64,000 nt of DNA from Synechococcus sp. A18-25c (GCF_014280035.1 NZ_CP047957.1:1054001-1118000), one strand, 5' to 3'; shown: positions 46,244-54,274, counted from the stretch's first letter. Translations and numbers: made by a program. Notes: generated from the letters alone by a model not told the origin.

Positions 46244-46663
46244 GTGAACGCCGATCGTCTCCGCACTCTGTTTACCAAGCCCTACGGCATGGCTGCTCCG
46301 ACCGAGGCGCAATGGCGTGAGCTTTACGACGACAACGTTCATTTCCAGGATCCCACGCAAGAGCGCACGGGCATCAAGGCCTACATCGAGGCCCAAGAGG
46401 GGCTGATCCAACGCTGTGACGACGTTTATTTGGTTCCGAGCTCCATCGCCGTGGAAGGCGACACAGCCTTCATTGAGTGGGAAATGGGGCTGAAGATCAA
46501 AGGAATCGAATTCATTTACCCCGGTGCCAGCCGCCTACGCATCAATGGCGAGGGCAAAGTCTGCGATCACCGCGACTACTTTGATTTCGTCGGGCCCACC
46601 TTTGAGCCTGTGCCGGTGATCGGCGGGTTTGTGCGTTGGCTTTACAAACGCTTTGTGGACTGA
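46244..46663 (+). CDS. NTF2/SnoaL-like protein
   Basis: The GTG start at 46244 gives 139 residues. The fold signature is WRELYDDNVHFQDPTQERTG, IKAYIEAQEGLIQRCDDVYL, GDTAFIEWEMGLKIKGIEFI and CDHRDYFDFVGPTFEPVPVI. This is the SnoaL-like cone-shaped fold used by isomerases and ligand-binding proteins. The ligand is unknown. The start is inferred because longer readings begin within unrelated sequence. Confidence 0.8.
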   Translation: MNADRLRTLFTKPYGMAAPTEAQWRELYDDNVHFQDPTQERTGIKAYIEAQEGLIQRCDDVYLVPSSIAVEGDTAFIEWEMGLKIKGIEFIYPGASRLRINGEGKVCDHRDYFDFVGPTFEPVPVIGGFVRWLYKRFVD

Positions 46664-46746
46664 CTGCGACTGAACTTCCAAAACGCCAGGGTGGTAGTCG
46701 CAGCACCGAAGCCCAAGAAGAGCGTTATGAGAACTTCACTCGTCAT
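46642..46746 (-). CDS. Single-helix membrane peptide, 34 residues
   Basis: The frame reads MTSEVLITLFLGFGAATTTL then AFWKFSRSQSTKRL. It has one helix and a basic tail, like many photosynthetic complex small subunits. It overlaps the end of the convergent SnoaL-like gene by 22 bp. It is not assigned to a known subunit. Confidence 0.45.
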   Translation of the reverse strand: MTSEVLITLFLGFGAATTTLAFWKFSRSQSTKRL

Positions 46747-46907
46747 GTCAAGCACCCGTTACCTAATTTCATTATGGTCGTCTCCGATCCCGAGCGTGGA
46801 TCCCAGAGTTGGTAGGTAGTTTTACTCATCTTGTTCTGATCCTGCCGCGCGAGCTCGCGGAAGGACGCGGTGAATCCTTAATTTTTCGTCATTAAGTTTT
46901 TGCTGTT

Positions 46908-47429
46908 GTGCTCAGAACTGTCCTTTCAAAGCCATTTCTCGCTGACGCTGGCCTCTTGATCCTCCGCGTCTTTACCGGTGTTCTGTTGATTCACCACGGC
47001 TACGAGAAGCTCGCCAACATCGAGAACTTCGCTGATGCTTTCGTCAGGCCCTTGCATCTGCCGTTCCCGATCACCCTTTCTTACATCGCTGCCTTCTCCG
47101 AGATTGGTGGCAGCTGGCTGATCATTACCGGTTTGCTGACCCGCTTTGGAGCCTTGGCCATCTTCGGAACCATTTCCGTGGCCATCTATCACGCGATCGT
47201 GACGTCCGGATTCAATATCTATCTCCTTGAGCTGCTTGGTCTTTATGTGGGTGCAGCGGTTGCCATTTTGGCTGTTGGTCCAGGGCGTTTCGCCATCGAT
47301 GAATTGATTCTCCGCCGTTTCGACCCCGACGTTCGGTCTCAGACTGATCGTCTCGAAGCTGCCTTCGCCTCCACCGAGCGTGCAACAGGTAATTCCAGCA
47401 CCTCAGTTGTTCCGGATGGTGTGAGCTGA
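46908..47429 (+). CDS. DoxX family membrane protein
   Basis: This 173-residue protein with a GTG start has four helices. It carries the DoxX pattern LILRVFTGVLLIHHGYEKLA, LPFPITLSYIAAFSEIGGSW and LLTRFGALAIFGTISVAIYH. The C-terminal ~40 residues are hydrophilic and probably cytoplasmic. DoxX-type proteins are linked to thiol/redox balance and detoxification. The role here is unproven. Confidence 0.88.
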   Translation: MLRTVLSKPFLADAGLLILRVFTGVLLIHHGYEKLANIENFADAFVRPLHLPFPITLSYIAAFSEIGGSWLIITGLLTRFGALAIFGTISVAIYHAIVTSGFNIYLLELLGLYVGAAVAILAVGPGRFAIDELILRRFDPDVRSQTDRLEAAFASTERATGNSSTSVVPDGVS

Positions 47430-47440
47430 AAGTCTGCCAA

Positions 47441-47470
47441 CCCTGCTTCAGTACACCGACTGAGGCAGGG
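47441..47470. terminator. Hairpin after doxX
   Basis: CCCTGC-T-TCAGT, a six-base loop, then ACTGA-G-GCAGGG make an 11-bp stem with one mismatch, 11 bp after the DoxX stop. It overlaps the end of the small minus-strand gene. No T-run follows, so it may act as a weak terminator or RNA processing signal. Confidence 0.45.
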
Positions 47471-47603
47471 TGAAGCCACTTTGCATGTGCTCGAAATCAA
47501 GCAAGACCCAAGTCAACCAAATCACGAGTGCAAGCACCCCTGAGACCGCAGCAAAGCGAGCCGCGCTGCGTGCGAGTAGTTCCAGCAGGCTGATCTCCTT
47601 CAT
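47448..47603 (-). CDS. Single-helix membrane peptide, 51 residues
   Basis: The frame reads MKEISLLELLARSAARFAAV, SGVLALVIWLTWVLLDFEHM and QSGFTLPQSVY, with an amphipathic start and one central helix. The reverse strand of this interval has only a weak overlapping frame. The function is unknown. Confidence 0.5.
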   Translation of the reverse strand: MKEISLLELLARSAARFAAVSGVLALVIWLTWVLLDFEHMQSGFTLPQSVY

Positions 47604-47650
47604 GGACGATTGGTATCGATTTTCATTGTGCTCGATTTTGGGGAGTGCTG

Positions 47651-47833
47651 ATGGCTTTTGACCTCGACACTCCTACTGCCAGCTTGCTGGTGTTTGGTGT
47701 TGCCTTCGCAGCTCTGCAGGTGTGGTGGATCGGAGCTCTGCTTCTGCGGAATCGTCGCCATCGAGGGGAGCGTCCCCTAAGCAGCGAACAGTTTCGCCGT
47801 GATCTTGAACGTATCTTTCGTCAAGAGTCCTGA
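47651..47833 (+). CDS. Single-helix membrane protein, 60 residues
   Basis: The ATG 47651 gives MAFDLDTPTASLLVFGVAFA, then ALQVWWIGALLLRNRRHRGE and a basic tail SSEQFRRDLERIFRQES. One helix is followed by a positively charged cytoplasmic part. It is a plausible real gene upstream of SRAP by 14 bp. The family is not named. Confidence 0.6.
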   Translation: MAFDLDTPTASLLVFGVAFAALQVWWIGALLLRNRRHRGERPLSSEQFRRDLERIFRQES

Positions 47834-47847
47834 AAGGTTGCTGCGAC

Positions 47848-48492
47848 ATGTGCGGCCGTTTCGCGTTGTCCAGTCCCGTTGGCGATCTTCCGCACCCCTT
47901 GCGTGAGCGACTGGATGCTGAGCATCGCCGTCATTATTCTCCGCGCCAACTGATCTCTCCAGGCGAACCCGTGTTGGCTTTGCGTCGTGATCAGGCAGGT
48001 CCTGAGGCGGCTTTGATGCTTTGGGGGTTGATCCCGAGCTGGAGCAAAGATCCCACGAGGGGCCCTAGACCCATCAATGCTCGCTCCGAAACGGTGGCGG
48101 ACAAAGCCAGTTTTCGTGGTGCCTGGAGACATCGTCGCTGTCTGATTCCAGCCAGTTCCTTTCTGGAGAAAGGCCGCAGAATCCAGCGTGTCGACGGCCA
48201 GCCGTTCTGGTTGGCTGGCCTCTGGGAGCGTTGGCTGGGAAGCGACGGCAGTGAAGTCGACACCTGCACGATCCTCACCACCACTCCGAATGCCCTGGTG
48301 AAACCTTTTCACCAACGCATGCCCGTAACGATCCCCCAAGGTCTGGAGGAGGCTTGGATGGCACCTGCTGATGGGCATCAGCTGCGTGCGCTGGAGCCAT
48401 TGCTCAACCCATGGGACCCATCGGAATGGCAGTTGGTGGAACCAGAGTCTCAGCAAGGACAACTGTCGCTGCTGGGATCCATGGGGTTGTGA
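47848..48492 (+). CDS. SOS response-associated peptidase (SRAP, YedK/HMCES-like)
   Basis: This 214-residue protein begins MCGRFALSSPVGDL, where Cys2 is the residue that attaches to abasic sites in single-stranded DNA. The conserved INARSETVADKASFRGAWRH (Asn, Glu) and the LVKPFHQRMPVTIP motif (His) complete the active site. SRAP proteins shield abasic sites at replication forks. No LexA-type box is seen immediately upstream of this gene. Confidence 0.93.
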   Translation: MCGRFALSSPVGDLPHPLRERLDAEHRRHYSPRQLISPGEPVLALRRDQAGPEAALMLWGLIPSWSKDPTRGPRPINARSETVADKASFRGAWRHRRCLIPASSFLEKGRRIQRVDGQPFWLAGLWERWLGSDGSEVDTCTILTTTPNALVKPFHQRMPVTIPQGLEEAWMAPADGHQLRALEPLLNPWDPSEWQLVEPESQQGQLSLLGSMGL

Positions 48493-48495
48493 TCA

Positions 48496-48990
48496 TCACC
48501 GCACGTCGTTTTGAAAGAAAGCTCGCCAGTGCAGCTCCTGCTGACACGCTTCAGGGGTCCCTTCTTGGGGGAAGCTGGCGATGAAGTCTTTGTCGTGAGT
48601 GGGCTGGTAGGGGCCTTGCTTGAGTTCGAAGATCACGGAGTCAGGTTCAAGAGCCACCAGGGTGTGGAACTGATTCTCCGCCAGTTCGATGCCTTTGACA
48701 GGACCGGCGGCGCGCAGGATTTCTGTCTCGAGTAAAACTCCATCCTCATTCAGAACGAGCAGGCCGATGGCGCCCTGCAGCACAAGAAAGCACTCGAAGC
48801 CGGATCCCTGCTGCTCGCGACAATGGCGATGCGGTCGCACGTAGGTGCCTGGCTGCAGCACATTGAGAAATCGCTGGACCACATCCGTGTCCTGATGCAG
48901 GTTGTGGTTGCATCGCAGCCGATCACGCTGACGCGACTGCTCCGCCACTTGATTGAACAGCGATTGATCCAGACGCTTCAGATCAGCCAT
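48496..48990 (-). CDS. WbuC-family cupin protein
   Basis: From the ATG 48990 the product has 164 residues. The cupin motif LQPGTYVRPHRHCREQQGSG provides the metal-binding His pair, followed by FECFLVLQGAIGLLVLNEDG and FHTLVALEPDSVIFELKQGP. This matches WbuC cupin-fold metalloproteins seen near polysaccharide genes. An ATG 12 bp upstream is an alternative. It lies 5 bp downstream of the small membrane peptide gene. Confidence 0.85.
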   Translation of the reverse strand: MADLKRLDQSLFNQVAEQSRQRDRLRCNHNLHQDTDVVQRFLNVLQPGTYVRPHRHCREQQGSGFECFLVLQGAIGLLVLNEDGVLLETEILRAAGPVKGIELAENQFHTLVALEPDSVIFELKQGPYQPTHDKDFIASFPQEGTPEACQQELHWRAFFQNDVR

Positions 48991-48995
48991 GGCCA

Positions 48996-49166
48996 CTACC
49001 ACCGTTCTTCTCTGAGACGACGCAAGGTGTTTCTGGGCATCATCCGGTTGTCGCGCAACGTGGGCTTACTGAGTTCCGATCGTCGAGCCCTTGGGTGAAA
49101 GCTCACCATCACCATGCCAATCAGCAACAGCAGAATCACTGCTCCTGCCCGGAGAGCCTGAAACAT
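48996..49166 (-). CDS. Small membrane peptide, 56 residues
   Basis: The frame begins MFQALRAGAVILLLLIGMVM, then VSFHPRARRSELSKPTLRDN with a strongly basic tail. Its ATG overlaps the stop of the upstream exported protein gene (TGATG), which supports coupled translation. One helix, N-terminal; function unknown. Confidence 0.55.
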   Translation of the reverse strand: MFQALRAGAVILLLLIGMVMVSFHPRARRSELSKPTLRDNRMMPRNTLRRLREERW

Positions 49167-49681
49167 CAGCTGCTTGCGTCGGACGATCCCAAATCAGAAC
49201 GCACCACACCCTGTTCAAGGGGCAGCAGCTCTTCATCGTCGGCCGCACGGCTGCGCACCGGGGCGTTGAAACCACGCGCTCGCGGGTTCTTCACTTCGAA
49301 AGGCCCAGGGGTGCCGGCGGGGATGGCCAGGCGAAGGGCAAAGGAATGATCGCCAGGGTCGACGTCACCGATCGAGCCGACGCGCGTACGGTTCTGCAGC
49401 ACCGGTTCACCGCTTCGATCAAGAATGCGCGCGTAGACGTCTGTATCAACAATTGGATTGCGACCTGGATTGTGGACAGTGCCGCTGAGCACATAACAGC
49501 TGGCACCTTCTGGGCTGGTGATGTTGGTGCGTCGACTGAGACTGCTGGTGCTGGGCTGAGCTCCAGGGTCAGACGCGTCGCATGGCATCAAGGCCACCGC
49601 ATCGAGACGCAGGTCAGCTGCCCAGGCCGGAGGAGCGACCAGAAGAAGCGCAGCGATCAGCAAGGAGGCCAGGCTTCTCAC
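49166..49681 (-). CDS. Exported protein with FxLYD-like beta-sandwich
   Basis: This 171-residue protein has a clear signal peptide, MRSLASLLIAALLLVAPPAW, cleaved after AWA. The mature part has EGASCYVLSGTVHNPGRNPI, VDTDVYARILDRSGEPVLQN and GSIGDVDPGDHSFALRLAIP. This resembles FxLYD/DUF3426 beta-sandwich domains. The C-terminus is acidic. It is the first gene of a three-gene minus-strand group with the small membrane peptide and WbuC. Confidence 0.75.
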   Translation of the reverse strand: MRSLASLLIAALLLVAPPAWAADLRLDAVALMPCDASDPGAQPSTSSLSRRTNITSPEGASCYVLSGTVHNPGRNPIVDTDVYARILDRSGEPVLQNRTRVGSIGDVDPGDHSFALRLAIPAGTPGPFEVKNPRARGFNAPVRSRAADDEELLPLEQGVVRSDLGSSDASS

Positions 49682-49795
49682 AGCGGCAACGGAGCTTGAT
49701 CTTTGGACGCTATCAGGGTTTGGGCGGCCCAGTCAGCAGTGTCGCTTCACGGTCGCTAGAAGAAGTCCACAGTCCGTGCACAGCTCTTTCTCCGC

Positions 49796-50602
49796 ATGCA
49801 GAGTCCTTCGTCGATGCGATCGGTCAATCCTGGTGGACCTGAAGGAGGCCTGGTCGCGATTGTCGCCATTGTGCTGGCGGCACTTCTGCTCTTGGGGCAG
49901 GCGCTTTTTGTGGTCCCTGCTGGTGAGGTGGCCGTGATCACCACCCTGGGAAAAGTAAGTGGGGCTCCTCGACAGCCGGGACTCAACGCCAAGCTTCCTT
50001 TGGTGCAACAAGTGTGGCCCTTCAGCATCCGCACGCAGGTCAAGCCTGAGAACTTTGCGACCCTCACCAAGGATCTGCAGGTCATTCAGGCCACAGCAAC
50101 GATCAAATATGCCCTGCGCCCTGATGAAGCAGGCCGTGTCTACAGCACCATCGCCAGCAGTGATCGCGACGTTTATCCGCGCATCATTCAGCCGTCCCTG
50201 TTGAAAGCGCTCAAGTCCGTGTTTTCGCAATACGAGCTGGTGACCATCGCCTCGGAGTGGAACGACATCTCTGCGTTGGTGGCCTCCACTGTCGCCGATG
50301 AGCTGGATCAGTTCGACTACGTGAAAGTGGTTGGTCTTGATCTCACAGGCCTGGAAATCGCCGAGGAATACCGTGCCGCCATTGAGCAAAAACAGATTGC
50401 CGAGCAGCAACTGCTGAGGGCGCAGACCGAAGTGAAGATTGCTGAGCAAGAAGCGCTCCGCTACGACACGCTCAACAAGAGTCTTGATGACCAAGTGCTC
50501 TACAAGCTTTTCCTCGACAAATGGGATGGGCAGACCCAGGTGGTTCCTGGTCTGCCGGGGGTGGCTGGCGGTACGCCACCCGTGATTGTCGGCAGGCGAT
50601 GA
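49796..50602 (+). CDS. SPFH/prohibitin-family membrane protein
   Basis: The 268-residue protein has an N-terminal helix GGLVAIVAIVLAALLLLGQA, then the SPFH domain (FVVPAGEVAVITTLGKVSGA, LTKDLQVIQATATIKYALRP). A helical coiled-coil tail IEQKQIAEQQLLRAQTEVKI follows. Prohibitins form large ring scaffolds at membranes and influence membrane proteases. Cyanobacterial versions are thylakoid or plasma membrane proteins; the partner is unknown. Confidence 0.88.
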   Translation: MQSPSSMRSVNPGGPEGGLVAIVAIVLAALLLLGQALFVVPAGEVAVITTLGKVSGAPRQPGLNAKLPLVQQVWPFSIRTQVKPENFATLTKDLQVIQATATIKYALRPDEAGRVYSTIASSDRDVYPRIIQPSLLKALKSVFSQYELVTIASEWNDISALVASTVADELDQFDYVKVVGLDLTGLEIAEEYRAAIEQKQIAEQQLLRAQTEVKIAEQEALRYDTLNKSLDDQVLYKLFLDKWDGQTQVVPGLPGVAGGTPPVIVGRR

Positions 50603-50670
50603 CGGGCCAGATGTCGTCATGAAGCGGCGAGCCGCTACCGGGATCGCTCTCGTGTTGCTGATGGGGGTGA

Positions 50671-50808
50671 TCACGCACTGTGCGGCTCACATGCGCGTAA
50701 GGGTTCGCCATCGCGTCCTGCCCCAGCGAGGCCCAGGTCTTTTGGGTCCACCACCAACACAGCGACTGCCAAGACAGCCATCGCGCCAACAGCGATCCCC
50801 CAGTCCAC
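50671..50808 (-). CDS. Possible single-helix peptide, 45 residues
   Basis: A GTG-start frame reads VDWGIAVGAMAVLAVAVLVV then DPKDLGLAGAGRDGEPLRAC. It has one Ala/Val-rich helix and a hydrophilic tail. The start codon and lack of a ribosome site make this uncertain. Confidence 0.3.
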   Translation of the reverse strand: MDWGIAVGAMAVLAVAVLVVDPKDLGLAGAGRDGEPLRACEPHSA

Positions 50809-50916
50809 GGGGGACTCTGATTTGATTCGACAAGGTTCGGGGAAGAAAAACCGATGGAATTCCTTCTCTGCTCTCTACGGGGTTAGCCGTGGGGAACCCC
50901 CCTTTGGAGGTTCTTC

Positions 50917-51090
50917 ATGTCCATGAAACAGCTGGAGTCATTCCTGGCCCGAGCCAACGGCAATGACGACATCCGCCGTGAAGTGGAGCGGTGCGGCGGT
51001 GACACCGCTTGCGTCGCCAAGGTTGGTTTGCGCCACGGCCACAAGTTCTCAGCAGCGAATTACACCCGCTGGCAACGAGAGCACGGATGA
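50917..51090 (+). CDS. Nif11-like small protein without Gly-Gly core
   Basis: The ATG 50917 is preceded by GGAGG at a 6-base distance. The 57-residue product MSMKQLESFLARANGNDDIR, REVERCGGDTACVAKVGLRH, GHKFSAANYTRWQREHG fits the Nif11 domain (pfam07862) pattern: an N-terminal QLxxFLxxA helix and a G-x-x-F-S/T turn. It lacks the EELEG-x-x-GG cleavage site of RiPP leaders. It may therefore be a stand-alone Nif11 protein. A hairpin follows the stop. Confidence 0.75.
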   Translation: MSMKQLESFLARANGNDDIRREVERCGGDTACVAKVGLRHGHKFSAANYTRWQREHG

Positions 51091-51096
51091 ACCACA

Positions 51097-51122
51097 GGCC
51101 GCCTCCGGGTCAGGAGGCGGCC
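51097..51122 (+). terminator. Strong GC hairpin after the Nif11-like gene
   Basis: GGCCGCCTCC (51097-51106), loop GGGTCA, GGAGGCGGCC (51113-51122): a perfect 10-bp stem 6 bp after the stop. No T-run follows (ATCGTG), so termination efficiency is uncertain. It may instead stabilise the 3' end. Confidence 0.6.
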
Positions 51123-51205
51123 ATCGTGTAACGGCACCTTCACGCAGCTCACGGCTGACCCCCTGAAGTCTCTAAAACCTGTGAGTCTTGAAATGCGAAT
51201 GGTCC

Positions 51206-51364
51206 ATGGAGAACAGTTTCAGCCGGGAATTGGCTCGTTCGCTGGCTGTGATGCTTTTGGAGATGCACGCTGAGCTCGAGGAGTTCGCTTTTCAGATGGA
51301 TCGAGCACCACAAGTGATTCCCACTGGCAGCACCTTCGCGGTGGAGTCCCAGGCTCAAGCCTGA
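51206..51364 (+). CDS. Small acidic helical protein, 52 residues
   Basis: The frame begins MENSFSRELARSLAVMLLEM and continues HAELEEFAFQMDRAPQVIPT. It is a predicted amphipathic helix with a short extended tail. Its end overlaps the convergent DCC gene by 10 bp. The function is unknown. Confidence 0.5.
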   Translation: MENSFSRELARSLAVMLLEMHAELEEFAFQMDRAPQVIPTGSTFAVESQAQA

Positions 51365-51732
51365 TCAGGGTCGAGCGGTAGCCCTCGCCACCCCAGAGCG
51401 AGCTGTCGAGCAGCGAGGAGCCCTGGATACAGAAGATTGGCTCTTCGGGGATTCCGGAACAGGCCATGGAGCAATTGCAGCAGGGGATCACTCGGAGTCA
51501 GGTGTTGGCACAACACAGCAATGGCGTCGCTGCCATGCCAGATGCGTTCTCCTTCCATCAACACAGCTCCATTGCTGAGGTTGAAGCCTCGGCGGCGCAA
51601 CATTCCTCGCAGTTCGTGGTCACTGCGTCCATCGCGGATGGTCAGATCAGGCAGCCCTCCGAGTAATTCACTGCGGCGTGCGAAATGACGGCAGAAGGGG
51701 CAGCCACCGTCGTAAACGAGTGTGATTGGCAT
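51355..51732 (-). CDS. DCC-family thiol-disulfide oxidoreductase (DUF393)
   Basis: The 125-residue protein begins MPITLVYDGGCPFCRHFARR with the family-defining D-G-G-C-P-x-C motif. IRDGRSDHELRGMLRRRGFN and SDAIAVLCQHL then give the rest of the thioredoxin-like core. It is likely to be a cytoplasmic thiol-redox protein. Substrate unknown. Confidence 0.9.
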   Translation of the reverse strand: MPITLVYDGGCPFCRHFARRSELLGGLPDLTIRDGRSDHELRGMLRRRGFNLSNGAVLMEGERIWHGSDAIAVLCQHLTPSDPLLQLLHGLFRNPRRANLLYPGLLAARQLALGWRGLPLDPDQA

Positions 51733-51872
51733 CGCGACATCCTGGCTGCTGGAAAGCTTTTGCGTGGATGTTCTGGCCGTCTCTCAGCTTGAAGAGCCAG
51801 GCGGCGTTTCCGAACGGCTGCACCCCAAACAGTAAGTTGATCCGATCGACTTATCCGATCGCATCGGCTCGA

Positions 51873-52175
51873 ATGGCAGACAAGGAACTCCTCAGAGAGG
51901 TAGCGCTTGAGCTCTGGGGCTCAGTCAAGAAGCTGCGTCCAGGACTGCCCAGGGAGTCACGCCTGGAACTCACGCTCAAGGCCCTGATGGTGATCGGTGA
52001 TCTCCAGGATCAGGTGCAGGCCGCTGTCGTTGTGGGGGTGATCGCCGAGCAGGAACCCCCTGAAAGCGAGCCCCAGGGTCAGGATGTGACTCAAACCGCT
52101 GATTCAGGCTCAGAGGTGGAGCAAACTCCGGACGGCCGTCGTGTGGTGCGTCGTCGTTCCCGTGCTGCTGGCTGA
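51873..52175 (+). CDS. Small protein with helical core and acidic/basic tail
   Basis: The ATG 51873 (MADKELLREVALELWGSVKK) gives 100 residues. The first ~60 residues are helical (LRPGLPRESRLELTLKALMV, IGDLQDQVQAAVVVGVIAEQ). The C-terminal 40 are acidic then Arg-rich, likely disordered. An upstream extension to 51726 runs over unrelated sequence and is not adopted. The family is unknown. Confidence 0.65.
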   Translation: MADKELLREVALELWGSVKKLRPGLPRESRLELTLKALMVIGDLQDQVQAAVVVGVIAEQEPPESEPQGQDVTQTADSGSEVEQTPDGRRVVRRRSRAAG

Positions 52176-52177
52176 GT

Positions 52178-53638
52178 TCAGGCGGATCGCGCTGCTAACA
52201 GCAGAGATTCACCACGGCGGTGAATCTCTCGGGCGAAATCGGTCCAAAGCCCTTGTCCCCAGTATCGAAAACAGCTGGTCTCCAGCAGCAGCAGATGCAG
52301 CAGCGCATCTCGGTAGAGGTCTGTCGTGGTGATCGATGGCTGTTCGGAGCGCCGCGTATCGAACACCTGATGGAAGGTTGCGCTGAGCTGTTGCATCGGC
52401 TCGAGCACGTTCTCGTATCCCCTGACCCAACTGAGGTCATTGGTCCATGAGGCTCCCTCCATGGCCAGGGACTGGTCCTGCTTTTGCAGCGCGGCAATGG
52501 CGTCGTTGAGATTGCTTGGCTTCGTTGCCGCGCCGAGATGGGTCCAGAGTTTGTGTTGATGCACGGCCTGGATTTGGGGCAACGCATCCCATGACACCTG
52601 CAAGTCGTCGAGTGCCTGCAGGTATTCACTGCCGTTGAGGGCCGCTGTGGCCACGCCTTGATCGCGGATGCGACGGTTTGCCTGTCGGAATGCATCCGGA
52701 AACTCATTCATCATCACGCCGCCGTTTTCGCCATCTGCGATCTGGGTGACCAGCGAAGGCACTTGCACGCCTCCGATGCATTGACGCTCAAGCCCAAGGG
52801 CTTCTGCGCACGGTTGCATCTGGCCAACGAGTTTGGTGTCTGATCCCTGGGTCTTGATCAGGGCGATCATGCTGACTTCGTCGCCTGTGGATGAGCGAGC
52901 CATGAGCCGATTGGGCACATAACGCTGGTGTGCGCTCAGCGTCGAGCCATCCCGTTGTTCAACGCTGTGTTCTTGAACCATTAACCACCGGTATCCCGCA
53001 TCGCGCAGGGCATGGAGCAGTGCAAACAGGGTGTCGGGATGGTTGGGGAGATGCATTTCTGGCAGTGAAAAACCGCGAACGCGGCGAAGGGCATCGTTTC
53101 CGAACAGCCGGGCGAATTGGTGCTGCCAGGCCCTGATCTGCAAGCTCAGATCGGGGATGGGTGTGGATGGCGCGACGGCATGTCCCCAGAAGCTGCCGAG
53201 CCATTCCACATGCTGTTGCATTGCGTCATTACAGGCGAGAAATCGCAGAGATTGAATGATGTCTTCTCGTCCCATCTGCGCAAGCCCCCAGAGGAGATTG
53301 CCGGAGTAATCGAGCATGATTCGTGGCTCACATCCTTCCTCGATCAGTTCGGGAATCAGATCAGCCATGCGCCGATAGCAGTGCGCAAAGGCTTCAGCGT
53401 TGTGGTTATCTCCTTCGTCTGAATGATCGAACATGTATTGCAGGTGAGAGATCAACTCTCCATGAGGGCCGGCTGGCACCGTTGGCTGATGCATGTGGAG
53501 GGCGCACGCGAACGCCGAGCGCAAATGCCTTGTGTCGTGGCTCTCTGATGCCTGCCAGAAGTATTCGCGGTTCTGCATTAAGGATTGGATGGACTGTTCT
53601 CGTCCGCAGATTGATAAATAATCAGATTGTTCTGCCAT
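52178..53638 (-). CDS. GH57-type glycoside hydrolase
   Basis: The 486-residue cytoplasmic protein has GH57-like regions: FACALHMHQPTVPAGPHGEL (HQP, region 1), EWLGSFWGHAVAPSTPIPDL, and the region around RGFSLPEMHLPNHPDTLFAL where the nucleophile Glu would lie. WLMVQEHSVEQRDGSTLSAH and LVTQIADGENGGVMMNEFPD follow, the latter matching the region containing the conserved Asp. The family includes alpha-amylases, 4-alpha-glucanotransferases and branching enzymes. The exact activity is not assigned. A large perfect hairpin stands 53 bp upstream of the start. Confidence 0.82.
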   Translation of the reverse strand: MAEQSDYLSICGREQSIQSLMQNREYFWQASESHDTRHLRSAFACALHMHQPTVPAGPHGELISHLQYMFDHSDEGDNHNAEAFAHCYRRMADLIPELIEEGCEPRIMLDYSGNLLWGLAQMGREDIIQSLRFLACNDAMQQHVEWLGSFWGHAVAPSTPIPDLSLQIRAWQHQFARLFGNDALRRVRGFSLPEMHLPNHPDTLFALLHALRDAGYRWLMVQEHSVEQRDGSTLSAHQRYVPNRLMARSSTGDEVSMIALIKTQGSDTKLVGQMQPCAEALGLERQCIGGVQVPSLVTQIADGENGGVMMNEFPDAFRQANRRIRDQGVATAALNGSEYLQALDDLQVSWDALPQIQAVHQHKLWTHLGAATKPSNLNDAIAALQKQDQSLAMEGASWTNDLSWVRGYENVLEPMQQLSATFHQVFDTRRSEQPSITTTDLYRDALLHLLLLETSCFRYWGQGLWTDFAREIHRRGESLLLAARSA

Positions 53639-53690
53639 GGCGGATGAGGTGTTGAGTCCTTAAATCGTGCAAATTTTGCTCATGAATAGA

Positions 53691-53726
53691 CCCCCAGGAT
53701 TCAGTGTTGGCTCTGAATCCTGGGGG
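53691..53726. terminator. Perfect 14-bp hairpin upstream of the GH57 gene
   Basis: CCCCCAGGATTCAG, loop TGTTGGCT, CTGAATCCTGGGGG. The stem is perfect. On the plus strand TTGTTG follows; on the minus strand TCTATT. Both U-tracts are weak. It could be a bidirectional terminator or a leader structure in the GH57 5' region. Confidence 0.5.
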
Positions 53727-53776
53727 TTGTTGCCAGCCAGATTGGCTGGTCTCGAATGACCGCCCCATTCCGATGA

Positions 53777-54109
53777 ATGAAACGGCCTAGCTCGCTCGTT
53801 GATTCATTGGCTTCCTGTCTGATGCTGAGCGTGAATCCTTGGTTGAATCCGTTGCGAAGGACAGTGAATGAAGCAAAGGAAAGGGTGAGCAGAAGCGAAC
53901 AATTCGGCTGTGGGCGCCTGGGGCCAGGATCCAGTGGGATCAGAACTGCATGGATCTGTGATGGTGATCCTGACTGGTGCAGTCTGGCGTTGGTTGGGGG
54001 AGCGCTGGAGCAGGGGCGAACAGTCGAAAGGCTTCTCAGGCTTGCTCAGGTGGAGTGTCAGCCGGCATGCGGTACCTCCTGTTGTCTTTATTCAGTGTTG
54101 ATGCTCTGA
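53777..54109 (+). CDS. Possible protein of the KRPSSLV/NPLRR repeat family
   Basis: The ATG 53777 opens MKRPSSLVDSLASCLMLSVN, PWLNPLRRTVNEAKERVSRS, then a less convincing Gly/Cys-rich part for 110 codons in total. The first ~45 residues are homologous to the frame near 38490. The conserved start suggests the first part is functional or recently so, while the rest may be random. The family is unknown. Confidence 0.4.
   Translation: MKRPSSLVDSLASCLMLSVNPWLNPLRRTVNEAKERVSRSEQFGCGRLGPGSSGIRTAWICDGDPDWCSLALVGGALEQGRTVERLLRLAQVECQPACGTSCCLYSVLML
53782..53926 (+). repeat. Diverged repeat, copy 2 (partner at 38496-38588)
   Basis: The blocks ACGGCCTAGCTCGCTCGTT (53782-53800), AAGGAAAGGGT (53876-53886) and GGCGCCTGGGGCCA (53913-53926) occur in the same order and orientation as in copy 1. 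The spacing differs, so copy 2 contains sequence that copy 1 has lost or vice versa. Confidence 0.65.
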
Positions 54110-54274
54110 TCTGATGAGGCAATCGGTGCAATCGCGCATTGCTGTTTCACATCAGCTGGGTGATGGTGAAAATGCTGTGCTTGATGGATTCGCGGCACAT
54201 CAGGCCTCTGGATTGTTGCAGGGCTTGGATGATTGAAGGCTTGGATGTGTGAGCTGGTCCCGTGCCGGTGATGG

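Noticed and set aside
46851-46866. GC-rich palindrome CCGCGCGAGCTCGCGG
   Set aside because: Short and restriction-site-like; no consistent position relative to the DoxX start or a terminator T-run.
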